This document shows positions 22,090-30,684 of a DNA stretch of 64,000 nt, piece after piece. The notes under the pieces were generated by a model. That model was not told the origin of the DNA, made no database searches, and worked only from the letters and a program-made list of their open reading frames with translations. Position 1 is the first letter of the stretch; each line of letters begins with the position of its first letter. The translations under genes were made by a program, and so were the position numbers. Source of the stretch: Kitasatospora sp. Root107 (GTDB taxonomy: Bacteria; Actinomycetota; Actinomycetes; Streptomycetales; Streptomycetaceae); assembly GCF_001424875.1 (NCBI RefSeq), contig NZ_LMCT01000012.1:218679-282678 (forward strand), in the 5' to 3' direction.

Positions 22090-23592
22090 GTGATCCTGCC
22101 AACTCCCGTCGAACTCACCTGCAGCGCAGGGGAGTTCGTCCTCGACCGGGACACCGCCGTGCACGCCCCGGGCCGCGCCGGACCGGCCGCCGCGCTGCTC
22201 CGCACCCTGCTCGGCCCGGCCACCGGGCTGCCGCTGCCGCTCAGCCCCGACGGCGCTCTGCGGCTCGGCCTCACCGGGGACGAAGGCGAGGGCTACCGCC
22301 TGAGCATCACCCCCGAGGGCATCCGGCTGACCGCCGCAGGACCCGCCGGGCTGCGGCACGGCATCCAGACGCTGCGTCAGCTGCTGCCGCCCGAGGCACT
22401 GTCACCGCGCCCGGCCCCCGGGGTGGTCTGGCGGCTGCCCTGCGTCGAGATCACCGACGCCCCCCGGCACGCCTGGCGCGGCGCACTGCTGGACGTGGCC
22501 CGGCACTTCCAGCCGTTGCCCTTCCTGCTCCGGACGGTCGACCTGCTGGCCCTGCACAAGCTGAACGTGCTGCACCTGCACCTGACCGACGACCAGGGCT
22601 GGCGGTTCCCGGTCGACGCCTACCCCCGCCTGATCGAGGTCGGTTCGCGCCGGTCCCGGTCCATGGTCGGGCAGGCCGGGTCCACCGAGTACGACGACCG
22701 GCCGCACCAGGGCTCGTACACCAAGGGTGAGTTGGCGGAGCTGGTCCGGTACGCCGCCGTGCGCGGCGTGACCGTGCTGCCGGAGATCGGGATGCCCAGC
22801 CACACCCGGGCCGCGCTGGCGGCCTACCCGCCGCTGGGAAATCGGCCTGACCGGCAGCTGGATGTGTGGACCGACTGGGGCGTCTGCGAGAACGTGCTCG
22901 GCGTGCACGACCAGGTGCTGGACTTCTGCCGCACGGTGCTCGGCGAAGTGACCGACCTCTTCCCGTCCCGCTATGTGCACCTGGGTGGCGACGAGTGCCC
23001 GACCACCGAGTGGGAGCACAGCCCGGCCGCGGTGGCCCGGGCCGCCGAACTCGGGCTGGCCTCGCCGAAGGAGCTGCACGGCTGGTTCCTCGGCCAGGTC
23101 GGCGGGTTCCTGCTGGAGCGGGGGCGCAGCCCGGTCTGCTGGGCCGAGGACAGCACCTCCGCGCTGCCGGCCGAGTTCACCGTGATGCCCTGGCGGGACG
23201 CCGACCACGGCCTGGCGGCGGCCCGCCGGGGGCACGACGTGGTGATGGCCCCGCACCGCTCCACCTACCTGGACTACCCCCAGCGCGACCACCCGGACGA
23301 GCCGCTCGGCCAGGCGGGCGCGGTGGTCGACCTGGCCACCGTGCACGCCAACGAGCCGACCCCGGCGCACTGGACGGCCGCCGAGCGGGGCCGGGTGCTC
23401 GGCACCCAGGCCCAGTTCTGGAGCGAGTTCATGGCCACCCGGGACGCGTTCGACCACCTGGCCTTCCCCCGGCTGGCCGCGCTGGCCGACCGGGCCTGGA
23501 ACCCGGCCTCGGACTGGACCACCGACTTCCTCCCGGCCCTGCCCCGGCACGAGCGGCGCCTCTCGGCGTTCGGCGTCCGGGCCCGGAGGTGA
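22090..23592 (+). CDS. Family 20 beta-N-acetylhexosaminidase
   Basis: 500 residues from a GTG with AGAGGA upstream. The N-terminal GH20b-type domain is followed by the catalytic barrel with RGALLDVARHFQP, LHLHLTDDQGWR and the catalytic pair D301-E302 in HLGGDECP; a W/Y-lined -1 site appears later (VLGTQAQFWSEF). No signal peptide is visible, so it probably cleaves imported chito-oligosaccharides in the cytoplasm to N-acetylglucosamine. Its place at the end of the transporter operon matches the dasD position in S. coelicolor. Confidence 0.92.
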   Translation: MILPTPVELTCSAGEFVLDRDTAVHAPGRAGPAAALLRTLLGPATGLPLPLSPDGALRLGLTGDEGEGYRLSITPEGIRLTAAGPAGLRHGIQTLRQLLPPEALSPRPAPGVVWRLPCVEITDAPRHAWRGALLDVARHFQPLPFLLRTVDLLALHKLNVLHLHLTDDQGWRFPVDAYPRLIEVGSRRSRSMVGQAGSTEYDDRPHQGSYTKGELAELVRYAAVRGVTVLPEIGMPSHTRAALAAYPPLGNRPDRQLDVWTDWGVCENVLGVHDQVLDFCRTVLGEVTDLFPSRYVHLGGDECPTTEWEHSPAAVARAAELGLASPKELHGWFLGQVGGFLLERGRSPVCWAEDSTSALPAEFTVMPWRDADHGLAAARRGHDVVMAPHRSTYLDYPQRDHPDEPLGQAGAVVDLATVHANEPTPAHWTAAERGRVLGTQAQFWSEFMATRDAFDHLAFPRLAALADRAWNPASDWTTDFLPALPRHERRLSAFGVRARR

Positions 23593-23597
23593 GACAC

Positions 23598-23622
23598 CGG
23601 GCGCGCCCCCACCGCGCGCCCG
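23598..23622 (+). terminator. Short hairpin after the hexosaminidase gene
   Basis: CGGGCGCG pairs with CGCGCCCG across a 9-nt loop, 6 bp after the stop codon. It may end the transporter operon and leave the following secreted enzyme under separate control. Confidence 0.4.
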
Positions 23623-23658
23623 TACGCGCAGCAACTCCCCCACGAGGAAAGGACTCCG

Positions 23659-25095
23659 ATGTCCGTACGACTGCGTAAGAACACCCGGCTGCGGGCGGCC
23701 CTGGCCGTCTGCGCGGCCGCCGGGCTGGCCGGCTCCGTCCTGCTCACCCCGACCGCCTCGGCGGCCGGGGAGGCGGTCACCGCCCAGTACCGGACCAGTG
23801 CGAGCGGGGCCACCGCCGACCAGGTCGAGCCGTGGTTCCAGCTCACCAACACCGGCACCGGCACCGTGCCGCTCAGTCAGCTGACGCTCCGCTACTACTT
23901 CAAGTCCGACGGCCCGTCGGTGAGTTACCGCTTCGCCTGCTCCTGGGCGGTGAAGGGCTGCGCCAACATCACCGGCACCTTCGGCACCCTGGCCAACCCG
24001 ACCGCCACGGCCGACCGCTACCTGGAGGTCGGCTTCACCGCCGGGGCCGGGTCGCTCGCGCCGGGACAGTCCACCGGTGACATGCAGTTGCGGTTCTACC
24101 GCTCGGACTGGCAGACCATCACCCAGTCCGACGACTACTCGTTCGGTGGCGGCCAGACCTCGTACGTCACCTGGGACAAGGTGACGGTGCAGCGGTCCGG
24201 CGCGGTGGTCTTCGGCACCGCACCGGCGGGCAACACCCCCAGCCCCTCGCCATCGCCGTCGCCCAGCACCAGTACGAGCACGCCGCCGAACCCGAACGCT
24301 CCGGTGCTGTTCGACGACTTCAACTACTCGTCCAGCTCCGACGGTTCGCTCCAGCAGCACGGCTGGACGGTGAAGTCCGGGCAGGGCGGCCCGGGGGTGC
24401 CCGGTGCGACCTGGTCGCCCGGGGACATCACCTTCGCCGCCTCCGGCGGCAACAGCATCATGAACATGCGGCTGACCACCGACGGCACCGCAGCGGGCAC
24501 CAAGGAGACCGAGCTCCAGACCACCGCGCGGAAGTTCAAGAACGGCACCTACGCGGCCCGGGTGAAGTTCGACGACACCCCGACCGGCGGCCCGGACGGC
24601 GACCACGTCAACCAGACCTTCTTCACCTTCACCCCGCTCAACGCGCCGATGGATCCGGACTACAGCGAGCAGGACTTCGAGTACCTGCCGAACGGCGGCT
24701 GGGGCGAGACCGGCAACATCATGTACACCACCTCCTGGGAGACCTACAACCCCGACCCGTGGAACGCGGTGAACGCCCACGGCGAGCAGCGCCGCTCCTA
24801 CGACGGCTGGCACGACCTGGTGCTGACCGTCGACAACTCCGCCATCACCTACTGGATCGACGGGGTGCAGTTCGCCAGTCACGGCGAGCCGTACCTGCCC
24901 GAGACCCCGCAGTGGATCGACTTCAACCACTGGCTGATCGACCTCAACGGCCAGACCAGCAGCACCCCGCGCTCGTACGACGAGCAGGTCGACTACGTCT
25001 ACTTCGTCAAGGACCAGGTGCTCAGCCCGGCCCAGGTGACCGCGAACATCGCGGCCCTGCGCTCGGCCGGCACCACCTTCAAGGACACCGTCTGA
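23659..25095 (+). CDS. Secreted CBM3-GH16 glycoside hydrolase
   Basis: 478 residues with a clear Sec signal peptide ending TASAAGEA. Residues about 37-190 resemble a family 3 carbohydrate-binding module (QYRTSASGATADQVEPWFQL, LRYYFKSDG, and SDWQTITQSDDYSF). A Pro/Ser/Thr linker at about 193-215 leads to a GH16-like domain with the catalytic E-x-D-x-E at E337, D339 and E341 (SEQDFEYLP). GH16 enzymes cleave beta-glucans, agar-like or related polymers; a CBM3 suggests binding to cellulose or chitin. AGGAAAGGA precedes the ATG. The substrate is unknown, and its place beside the das-like locus suggests a role in extracellular polysaccharide use. Confidence 0.8.
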   Translation: MSVRLRKNTRLRAALAVCAAAGLAGSVLLTPTASAAGEAVTAQYRTSASGATADQVEPWFQLTNTGTGTVPLSQLTLRYYFKSDGPSVSYRFACSWAVKGCANITGTFGTLANPTATADRYLEVGFTAGAGSLAPGQSTGDMQLRFYRSDWQTITQSDDYSFGGGQTSYVTWDKVTVQRSGAVVFGTAPAGNTPSPSPSPSPSTSTSTPPNPNAPVLFDDFNYSSSSDGSLQQHGWTVKSGQGGPGVPGATWSPGDITFAASGGNSIMNMRLTTDGTAAGTKETELQTTARKFKNGTYAARVKFDDTPTGGPDGDHVNQTFFTFTPLNAPMDPDYSEQDFEYLPNGGWGETGNIMYTTSWETYNPDPWNAVNAHGEQRRSYDGWHDLVLTVDNSAITYWIDGVQFASHGEPYLPETPQWIDFNHWLIDLNGQTSSTPRSYDEQVDYVYFVKDQVLSPAQVTANIAALRSAGTTFKDTV

Positions 25096-25099
25096 CCCA

Positions 25100-25131
25100 C
25101 GGTCACCCGGGGCCCGTGCCCCGGGTGACCG
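25100..25131. terminator. Bidirectional terminator
   Basis: A perfect 13-bp inverted repeat (CGGTCACCCGGGG and its complement) with a 6-nt loop fills the 41-bp gap between two convergent genes, so it can end transcription from both sides. Confidence 0.8.
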
Positions 25132-25136
25132 CTCGT

Positions 25137-26138
25137 TCAGTCCCAGAGCGCGCCCAGCTCCAGCAGCTCGTCGCGGTACTCGATCCGCTCCACCCAGTCG
25201 GCCGGCCAGGCCGCCGCACCGTGCCGGGCACCCGCGAAGGCACCGGCCAGGCAGGCGATCGAGTCCGAGTCACCCGAGGAGAACGCACCCCGCCGCACCG
25301 CCGCCACCGGGTCGTCCGGGAACAGCAGGAAGCAGAGCAGCGCGGTGCCGAACGCCTCCTCCGCCACCCAGCCCTCGCCGGTCACCGTGCACGGGTCACC
25401 CTCCGGCTCCGGCCGGGCCAATGCGGCGTCCAGCCGGTCGAGTTCGAGCAGGCAGTCGTCCCAGCCCCGGTCGCTGAACATCCTCGGCGACGGGTCCTGC
25501 GCGTGCGCGGCCAGGTCGCCGAGCCAGTACTCGTCGTAGCCCCGGGCCTTGGTGGTCAGCGCGTACTCCCGCAGCCGGGCGGGCAGTTCGGCCGGCTCGA
25601 CACCGTCCACCAGCAGCCGGACCGTGTACGCGGTGAGGTCGCTGGCCGCCAGCGCGGTCGGGTGACCGTGGGTCAGCGCCGACTGGAGCTGCGCCACACC
25701 GGACCTGGCCTGGTCCGTCAGCCCCGGGAGCAGGCCGACCGGGGCCACCCGCATGTTGGCGCCGCAGCCCTTGGAGCCGATGTCGCTGGCCTCCTGCCAC
25801 CGGCGCTCGGGCTTGCTGAGCCGCAGGCACGCCTTCAGGCAGGTCATGCCCGGCGCGCGGTTGTTGTCCGGGTCGAAGTACCAGTGCACGAACTCCTCCC
25901 GGACCGGCCGGGCCAGCCGCAGCGGCCCCAGCGGGCCGCGCTCCTGGGCGGTCCGCAGACCCCGGGCCAGCGCCAGCGTCATCTGGGTGTCGTCGGTCAC
26001 CGAGGCGGGCTCGGGCAGCGGGAGTTCACGCCACTGCGCGCCCCACTGGAGCAGCTCGTCGTACTCCTTGAACTCGGTCGGCTTGCCCAGCGCATCGCCG
26101 ATCGCCAGACCCAGCAAGGTGCCCGTCGCGCGCTTCAT
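25137..26138 (-). CDS. ADP-ribosylglycohydrolase family protein
   Basis: 333 residues. GLAIGDALGKPTEF at the start, the metal-binding TDDTQM at 48-53, RAPGMTCLKAC, GCGANMRVAP, LTHGHPTALAA and the C-terminal SSGDSDSIACLAGA are the full set of DraG/ARH motifs, so it looks active. Members remove ADP-ribose from proteins, nucleic acids or O-acetyl-ADP-ribose with two magnesium ions. GAGGGGAC precedes the ATG. The start lies 10 bp after the P450 stop, and the sirtuin gene lies upstream on the same strand, so the three are probably cotranscribed. Confidence 0.92.
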   Translation of the reverse strand: MKRATGTLLGLAIGDALGKPTEFKEYDELLQWGAQWRELPLPEPASVTDDTQMTLALARGLRTAQERGPLGPLRLARPVREEFVHWYFDPDNNRAPGMTCLKACLRLSKPERRWQEASDIGSKGCGANMRVAPVGLLPGLTDQARSGVAQLQSALTHGHPTALAASDLTAYTVRLLVDGVEPAELPARLREYALTTKARGYDEYWLGDLAAHAQDPSPRMFSDRGWDDCLLELDRLDAALARPEPEGDPCTVTGEGWVAEEAFGTALLCFLLFPDDPVAAVRRGAFSSGDSDSIACLAGAFAGARHGAAAWPADWVERIEYRDELLELGALWD

Positions 26139-26148
26139 ACTCGTCCCC

Positions 26149-27354
26149 TCAGACCTCGACCACCAGCTCCGTCAGCCCCCGGATCACGTACCCGGGCTGC
26201 CAACTCGGCTCGCGGACCAGCCGCAGCCCGGGCGCCCGCCGCAGCAGGGCCCCGTACGACTCGATGAGCTCCAGTCTGGCCAGCGGGGCGCCCAGGCAGA
26301 AGTGAATTCCGGCGCCGAAGGTGATGTGCGGGTTGTCGACCCGGCCGACGTCCAGCCGGTCGGGGTCGGTGAACCGCTCCGGGTCGCGGTTGGCCGAGCC
26401 GAACAGCAGCGCCACCTCGGCGCCGCGCGGCACGGTCACCCCGCCGACCTCGATGTCGTCCAGCACCCAGCGCTCGAACATCTGCAGCGGGGTGTCGTAG
26501 CGCATCAACTCCTCGACGGCGGTGGGCAGCAGCTCGTCCACCGAGCCGCGCAGCCGGGCGAGTTCGTCCTCGTTCCGGAACAGTGACCACCAGCCGTTGC
26601 CGGTGGTGTTCACGGTCGCCTCGTGGCCCGCGTTGAGCAGCAGGACGCAGGTGGAGACCATCTCCTGCTCGGTCAGCGCGTCGTCGCCGTCCGCCGCCCG
26701 GACCAGGCCGCTGATCAGGTCGGTGCCGGGCACGGCCCGCCGCTGCCGGATCAGCTCCCGCAGGTAGTCCGAGAACTCGACACTGGCCGCCACCGCCCGC
26801 CGGGCCACCTCGGGCGCCGGGTTGAGCTCGAACATCGCGGTGATGTCGGCCGACCAGGGGCGCAGCAGCCCCCGGTCCGCCTCCGGCACCCCGAGCAGCT
26901 CGGCGATCACCGCGACCGGCAGCGGCTCGGCCACGGCCTTGATCAGGTCACCACCGCCGTCCCGGACCAGCCCGTCCACCAGCTCCCCGGCCAGCCGGGC
27001 CACCGTCGGGCGCAGCTCCTCGACCGTCCGGGGCGTGAACGCCTTCGACACCAGCCGCCTGATCCGCCCGTGGTCCGCCCCCTCCAGGTCGAGCAGCCCC
27101 TGCTCGTTGAGGGTGTTGAACGGCTCGTACGCCGGATCGGGCTCCGGCCGGCCGAACTCCTGGTGACTGAACCGGTGGGTGTACGTCCGCCCCAGCCGAC
27201 GGTCCCTCAGCAGCGCGCTGACGTCGGCGTGCCGGGCCACCAGCCACTGGCCAGTCGGCTCGTGGAAACTGACCGGCGCCTCCTTCCGCAGCCGCTCGTA
27301 GGCTCCGTACGGATGCGCCACGAACTCCGGCGACCACGGGTCGTACTCGGTCAT
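26149..27354 (-). CDS. Cytochrome P450
   Basis: 401 residues, the usual size of a soluble bacterial P450. The I helix shows LLNAGHEATVN, the K helix EELMRY gives the ExxR motif, and the heme loop FGAGIHFCLGAPLARLE carries the cysteine ligand C353. GGGAG precedes the chosen ATG at 27354; a longer reading is rejected. The substrate is unknown and no ferredoxin gene is adjacent. It lies 43 bp after the sirtuin gene and 10 bp before the ADP-ribosylglycohydrolase gene. Confidence 0.93.
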   Translation of the reverse strand: MTEYDPWSPEFVAHPYGAYERLRKEAPVSFHEPTGQWLVARHADVSALLRDRRLGRTYTHRFSHQEFGRPEPDPAYEPFNTLNEQGLLDLEGADHGRIRRLVSKAFTPRTVEELRPTVARLAGELVDGLVRDGGGDLIKAVAEPLPVAVIAELLGVPEADRGLLRPWSADITAMFELNPAPEVARRAVAASVEFSDYLRELIRQRRAVPGTDLISGLVRAADGDDALTEQEMVSTCVLLLNAGHEATVNTTGNGWWSLFRNEDELARLRGSVDELLPTAVEELMRYDTPLQMFERWVLDDIEVGGVTVPRGAEVALLFGSANRDPERFTDPDRLDVGRVDNPHITFGAGIHFCLGAPLARLELIESYGALLRRAPGLRLVREPSWQPGYVIRGLTELVVEV

Positions 27355-27397
27355 CGTCCACTCCCAGCTCGTCGGGAGCGCCATCGTACGCAGCCGG

Positions 27398-28132
27398 TCA
27401 GCTCGCCAGCAGCCGGGCCACCAGGGCGGGGAGCGCGGTGCCGATCGGCTCACGGATCAGTTCCTGGGCGAGCACGTCGTACGGGGTCGGCTCGGCGTTC
27501 ATCACGGTCAGTCGGGCGCCGTACTGGACGGCGGTGTCGACCAGTCCGGCGGCCGGGTGCACCTGGAGGCTGGTGCCGACCGCGATGAAGTGGTCGCAGT
27601 TCTTGGCGATCGCGTCGGCCTGCTGGATCACCTCCCAGTCGAGCTGTTCGCCGAACATCACCGTCGCGGGCCGGAGCACACCACCGCAGCGCACGCACTC
27701 CGGGTCGCTCTCCCCGGCCGCGACGCGCTCCAGCGTCCCGGCCATCGACCTCCGGTCCTCGCAGGTCTCGCAGGCCACCTCCTGCGCGGTGCCGTGCAGT
27801 TCGAGCACCTTGCGGGGCGACTGGCCGGCCGCCTGGTGCAGCCCGTCCACGTTCTGGGTGAGCACCCGGAGCGGAAAACCGGCCCGCTCCAGCTCGACCA
27901 GCGCGTGGTGCGCCGCGTTCGGCTCGGCCGCCAGGGCCCCGGCGTCCCGGCGCATCAGCCAGGCCCGCCGACGCACCTCCGGGTCGGCCAGGTACGGGCC
28001 GATGGTCACCAGGTCCTGCGCGCTCGGATCGCGCTGCCACAGACCCTTCGGGCCCCGGTAGTCGGGAATACCCGAGTCGGTGGAGATCCCGGCTCCGGTC
28101 AGGACGGCGATCAGCGGTCGCTTGGCGTTCAT
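27398..28132 (-). CDS. Sir2 family NAD-dependent protein deacylase
   Basis: 244 residues from the ATG at 28132. Visible are the NAD motif LTGAGISTDSGIPDYRG at 11-27, TQNVDGLH at 92-99, the catalytic His113 in ELHGT, and a zinc knuckle with C121, C124, C146 and C149. These indicate a small class III sirtuin-like deacylase producing O-acyl-ADP-ribose and nicotinamide. A GTG at 28171 is an alternative start adding 13 residues. It is divergent from the gene at 28194 and upstream of the P450 and ADP-ribosylglycohydrolase genes. Confidence 0.92.
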   Translation of the reverse strand: MNAKRPLIAVLTGAGISTDSGIPDYRGPKGLWQRDPSAQDLVTIGPYLADPEVRRRAWLMRRDAGALAAEPNAAHHALVELERAGFPLRVLTQNVDGLHQAAGQSPRKVLELHGTAQEVACETCEDRRSMAGTLERVAAGESDPECVRCGGVLRPATVMFGEQLDWEVIQQADAIAKNCDHFIAVGTSLQVHPAAGLVDTAVQYGARLTVMNAEPTPYDVLAQELIREPIGTALPALVARLLAS

Positions 28133-28193
28133 ACCGGCCGACGCTACGGGCTCGCGCCCCGGACGGGCCACCGGTTTCCCGTACCGTGGGGCG

Positions 28194-29966
28194 GTGAGCA
28201 GCGCCGAGGACCTGACCAGTTGGCTGACCAGCCGGACCGCCGATCAGCTGACCGTCCTGCTGGAGCGGCGGCAGCTGCCGTACGCGGGTGTCCCGGGGCT
28301 GGCCGAGCCGGGTCGACTGGCGGCCTTCCTGCTCGGCAACCCGTCCGTCCGGCTCGCGCTGACCACGCTGAACCTGGCCGAGCTCCAGGTGCTGTCCGCC
28401 GTGGCCGTGCTGGCGGAGCGTCGGTACGGGCCCGCCCCGGTGCCCGTGCCGAGTGCTCCGGCCGGGTTCGCCGGGCGGCGGATCAGCGGCGCCGCCGGGC
28501 CCGCCCTCGACCCCGCGTCCCGCCCGGTCCCCCGCTCCGCGCTGTTGGACCTGCTCGGCGACCGGGCCACCCCCCTGCTGGCCGGGCTGGCCGAACGCGC
28601 CCTGCTGCTGCCCCCGCACGGCGATCAGCTGTTGGTCCCCGCCGCGCTGCACCAGCAACCCCCGTACCGCTCCCTCGACTTCACGCCGGAAGCACCGCCG
28701 CTGCCGGCCACTGCGCTGCCCGCCCACGCCGCCGGAGCCGCCCGGGCCGCCGTCACGGAGGCCGCCGCCCGGGTCGGGCTGCTGCTCCGGGCCGCCGCCG
28801 CGCAGCCCCCGGCCATCCGCCGGGCCGGCGGCCTCGCCGTCCGGGAGGTCCGGCAGCTCGCCAAGGAGGCAGGGCTCACCGAGCCGCACGCGGCGCTCTG
28901 GCTCGACCTGGCCGCCAACGCCGGGCTGCTCGCCCCCTCCCCTGCGCCACTCCGGCTGCTGCCCACCGCCCGGTACGACGACTGGGTGGCCGGCCCGCCC
29001 GCCGAACGCCTGGCGCCGCTGATCGCCGCCTGGGCGGTCACCCCGGCGGTGTTCGGCACCGCCCCGGCCGTGCTCACCACTCCGAACGATCCGACCGCCG
29101 TACCGCTGCGCCATGCCCTGCTGCACGCACTGGCCCACCTCCCGCCCGGCCACGGCCTGGTGGCACCGGCGGACCTGCTCGCCGCAGCGGCCTGGCACCG
29201 CCCGCTCGGCCCCGCCCCGGAGCCGGCCGCCGTGACCGCCACCCTCGCCGAAGCCGAACTGCTCGGGGTGCTCGCGCACGGCGTGCCCACCCCCGTGGGG
29301 CGCGCCGTCCGCGAGCTGCTCGACACCGGGGCCGCGCACTGCTTCCCGGCCGTCCCGCCGACCCGCCAACTCCAGGACGCGCTGGTCGAGTTGATGCCAC
29401 CGATGGTCGACACCGCCCGGTTCCAGGCCGACCTGACCGCCGTGGTCACCGGTCCGCCCACCGCCGAACTGGCCGGACTGCTGGACCTGACCGCCGACCG
29501 GGAGTCGGACGGCCAGGCCACCGTCTGGCGCTTCACCCCCGCCACCGTCCGCCGCGCCCTCGACACCGGACTGGACGCCGCCGAACTGGTCGACCGGCTG
29601 CGCGCGAGAGGCGACCTGCCCCAGCCGCTGGAGTACCTGGTCAAGGACGCCGCCCGCACCCACGGCCAAATCACCGTGTCCCGGGTCGGCTGCGTGCTGC
29701 GCTCGGACGACGAGGCCCTGGTGCTCGAACTCGCCCATGCCCGCGTACTGTCCGGCCTCGGCCTGCGCCGGATCGCCCCCACCGTGCTGACCGGCACGGC
29801 CGACGCCGACACCACCCTGGCCGCGCTCCGGCAGGCGGGCTACGCCCCCGTACCCGAGACGCCCGGCGGGGTGGTCACGGTCGAACGGGCCGCCACCCCG
29901 CTCCCCGTGCCACCCCCGGCCGACGGCGCCGCCGCCCTCGCGGCGGCCCTGCTCAGCGCGTGCTGA
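28194..29966 (+). CDS. Helicase-associated (XPB/Ssl2 N-terminal-like) domain protein
   Basis: About 590 residues from a GTG at 28194. The N-terminus SSAEDLTSWLTSRTADQLTVLLERR and the long Ala/Leu/Pro-rich body are typical of an actinomycete family annotated as having a helicase XPB/Ssl2-like conserved domain. The C-terminal part VTVSRVGCVLRSDDEALVLELAHAR, then LGLRRIAPTVLTGTADADTTLAALRQAGYAP is the recognisable portion. No Walker A or other helicase motor motif is seen, so it is not itself a helicase. The role is unknown, perhaps in nucleic acid binding or repair. It overlaps the next gene tail to tail by 14 bp. Confidence 0.7.
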   Translation: MSSAEDLTSWLTSRTADQLTVLLERRQLPYAGVPGLAEPGRLAAFLLGNPSVRLALTTLNLAELQVLSAVAVLAERRYGPAPVPVPSAPAGFAGRRISGAAGPALDPASRPVPRSALLDLLGDRATPLLAGLAERALLLPPHGDQLLVPAALHQQPPYRSLDFTPEAPPLPATALPAHAAGAARAAVTEAAARVGLLLRAAAAQPPAIRRAGGLAVREVRQLAKEAGLTEPHAALWLDLAANAGLLAPSPAPLRLLPTARYDDWVAGPPAERLAPLIAAWAVTPAVFGTAPAVLTTPNDPTAVPLRHALLHALAHLPPGHGLVAPADLLAAAAWHRPLGPAPEPAAVTATLAEAELLGVLAHGVPTPVGRAVRELLDTGAAHCFPAVPPTRQLQDALVELMPPMVDTARFQADLTAVVTGPPTAELAGLLDLTADRESDGQATVWRFTPATVRRALDTGLDAAELVDRLRARGDLPQPLEYLVKDAARTHGQITVSRVGCVLRSDDEALVLELAHARVLSGLGLRRIAPTVLTGTADADTTLAALRQAGYAPVPETPGGVVTVERAATPLPVPPPADGAAALAAALLSAC

Positions 29967-30537
29967 CGATCCGACTGCGCACCACCGACCGGGCCGGAGC
30001 AGCCGCCGGGACGGTCAGCGGGCGCAGCGCCAGGGCGAAGAGCACCGCACCCGGCGTCATCAGGTCCAGGTCCATCGCCATCAGCACGGTGGCGACCAGC
30101 ACCAGCAGCGGACTCCACAGCGGGATCTGCCGGGCCGCCGCGACCAGCAGCACCAGCAGGCCCAGGTAGAACAGCGTCGGCAGCGCCGTGTAGAAGACCG
30201 GCAGCACCCCGGGCACGTCCTGGATCTCGCCGAACAGCCGGTGCTGGTCTGCCTTGTCCACCGCCACCGCACCGACCCAGAGGTCGATCAGCGTCTGCCC
30301 CACCGAGGCCGCCAGACCGGTGCCCGCCACCACCAGCGCGACCGTGCCCAGCAGCCGGGAGGCCACCCGGCGGCGCAGCTCCAGCAACACCGGCACGAAC
30401 AGCAGCAGCCCGGCCAGCAGGGCGGCGTGCCCGAGCAGCCAGCCCGCCTCGGGCTCCTTGCTGCCCGGCAGCAGCCGGATCGCGCCGTACAGGCCGATCA
30501 ACAGCGGGGCGGCCAGGGCAGGCTGGTACTTCTTCAT
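29953..30537 (-). CDS. Small six-helix membrane protein
   Basis: 194 residues with about six hydrophobic segments starting just after MKKYQP and no motif that I can assign to a named function. The ATG at 30537 follows GAGAGGGAC; upstream in-frame codons have no ribosome site. Its stop overlaps the end of the convergent gene. Confidence 0.65.
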   Translation of the reverse strand: MKKYQPALAAPLLIGLYGAIRLLPGSKEPEAGWLLGHAALLAGLLLFVPVLLELRRRVASRLLGTVALVVAGTGLAASVGQTLIDLWVGAVAVDKADQHRLFGEIQDVPGVLPVFYTALPTLFYLGLLVLLVAAARQIPLWSPLLVLVATVLMAMDLDLMTPGAVLFALALRPLTVPAAAPARSVVRSRIVSTR

Positions 30538-30620
30538 CTCAAGTCCCTCTCGGAGCAGCTCGGTTCGACACCCGAATCCTGCTCCGGCCACCCCTCGCCC
30601 CGGATCGCCCGCACCGGCGA

Positions 30621-30656
30621 AAAGGTCCCCTCCCCCACGCGGGGGAGGGGACCTTT
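30621..30656. terminator. Terminator between a membrane protein gene and the two-component system
   Basis: A perfect 16-bp inverted repeat (AAAGGTCCCCTCCCCC and its complement) with a 4-nt loop, 28 bp after the response regulator stop. This is one of the strongest hairpins in the window. Confidence 0.85.
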
Positions 30657-30684
30657 CAGGGCTGAACCCCTAGGGGCTCAGTCC

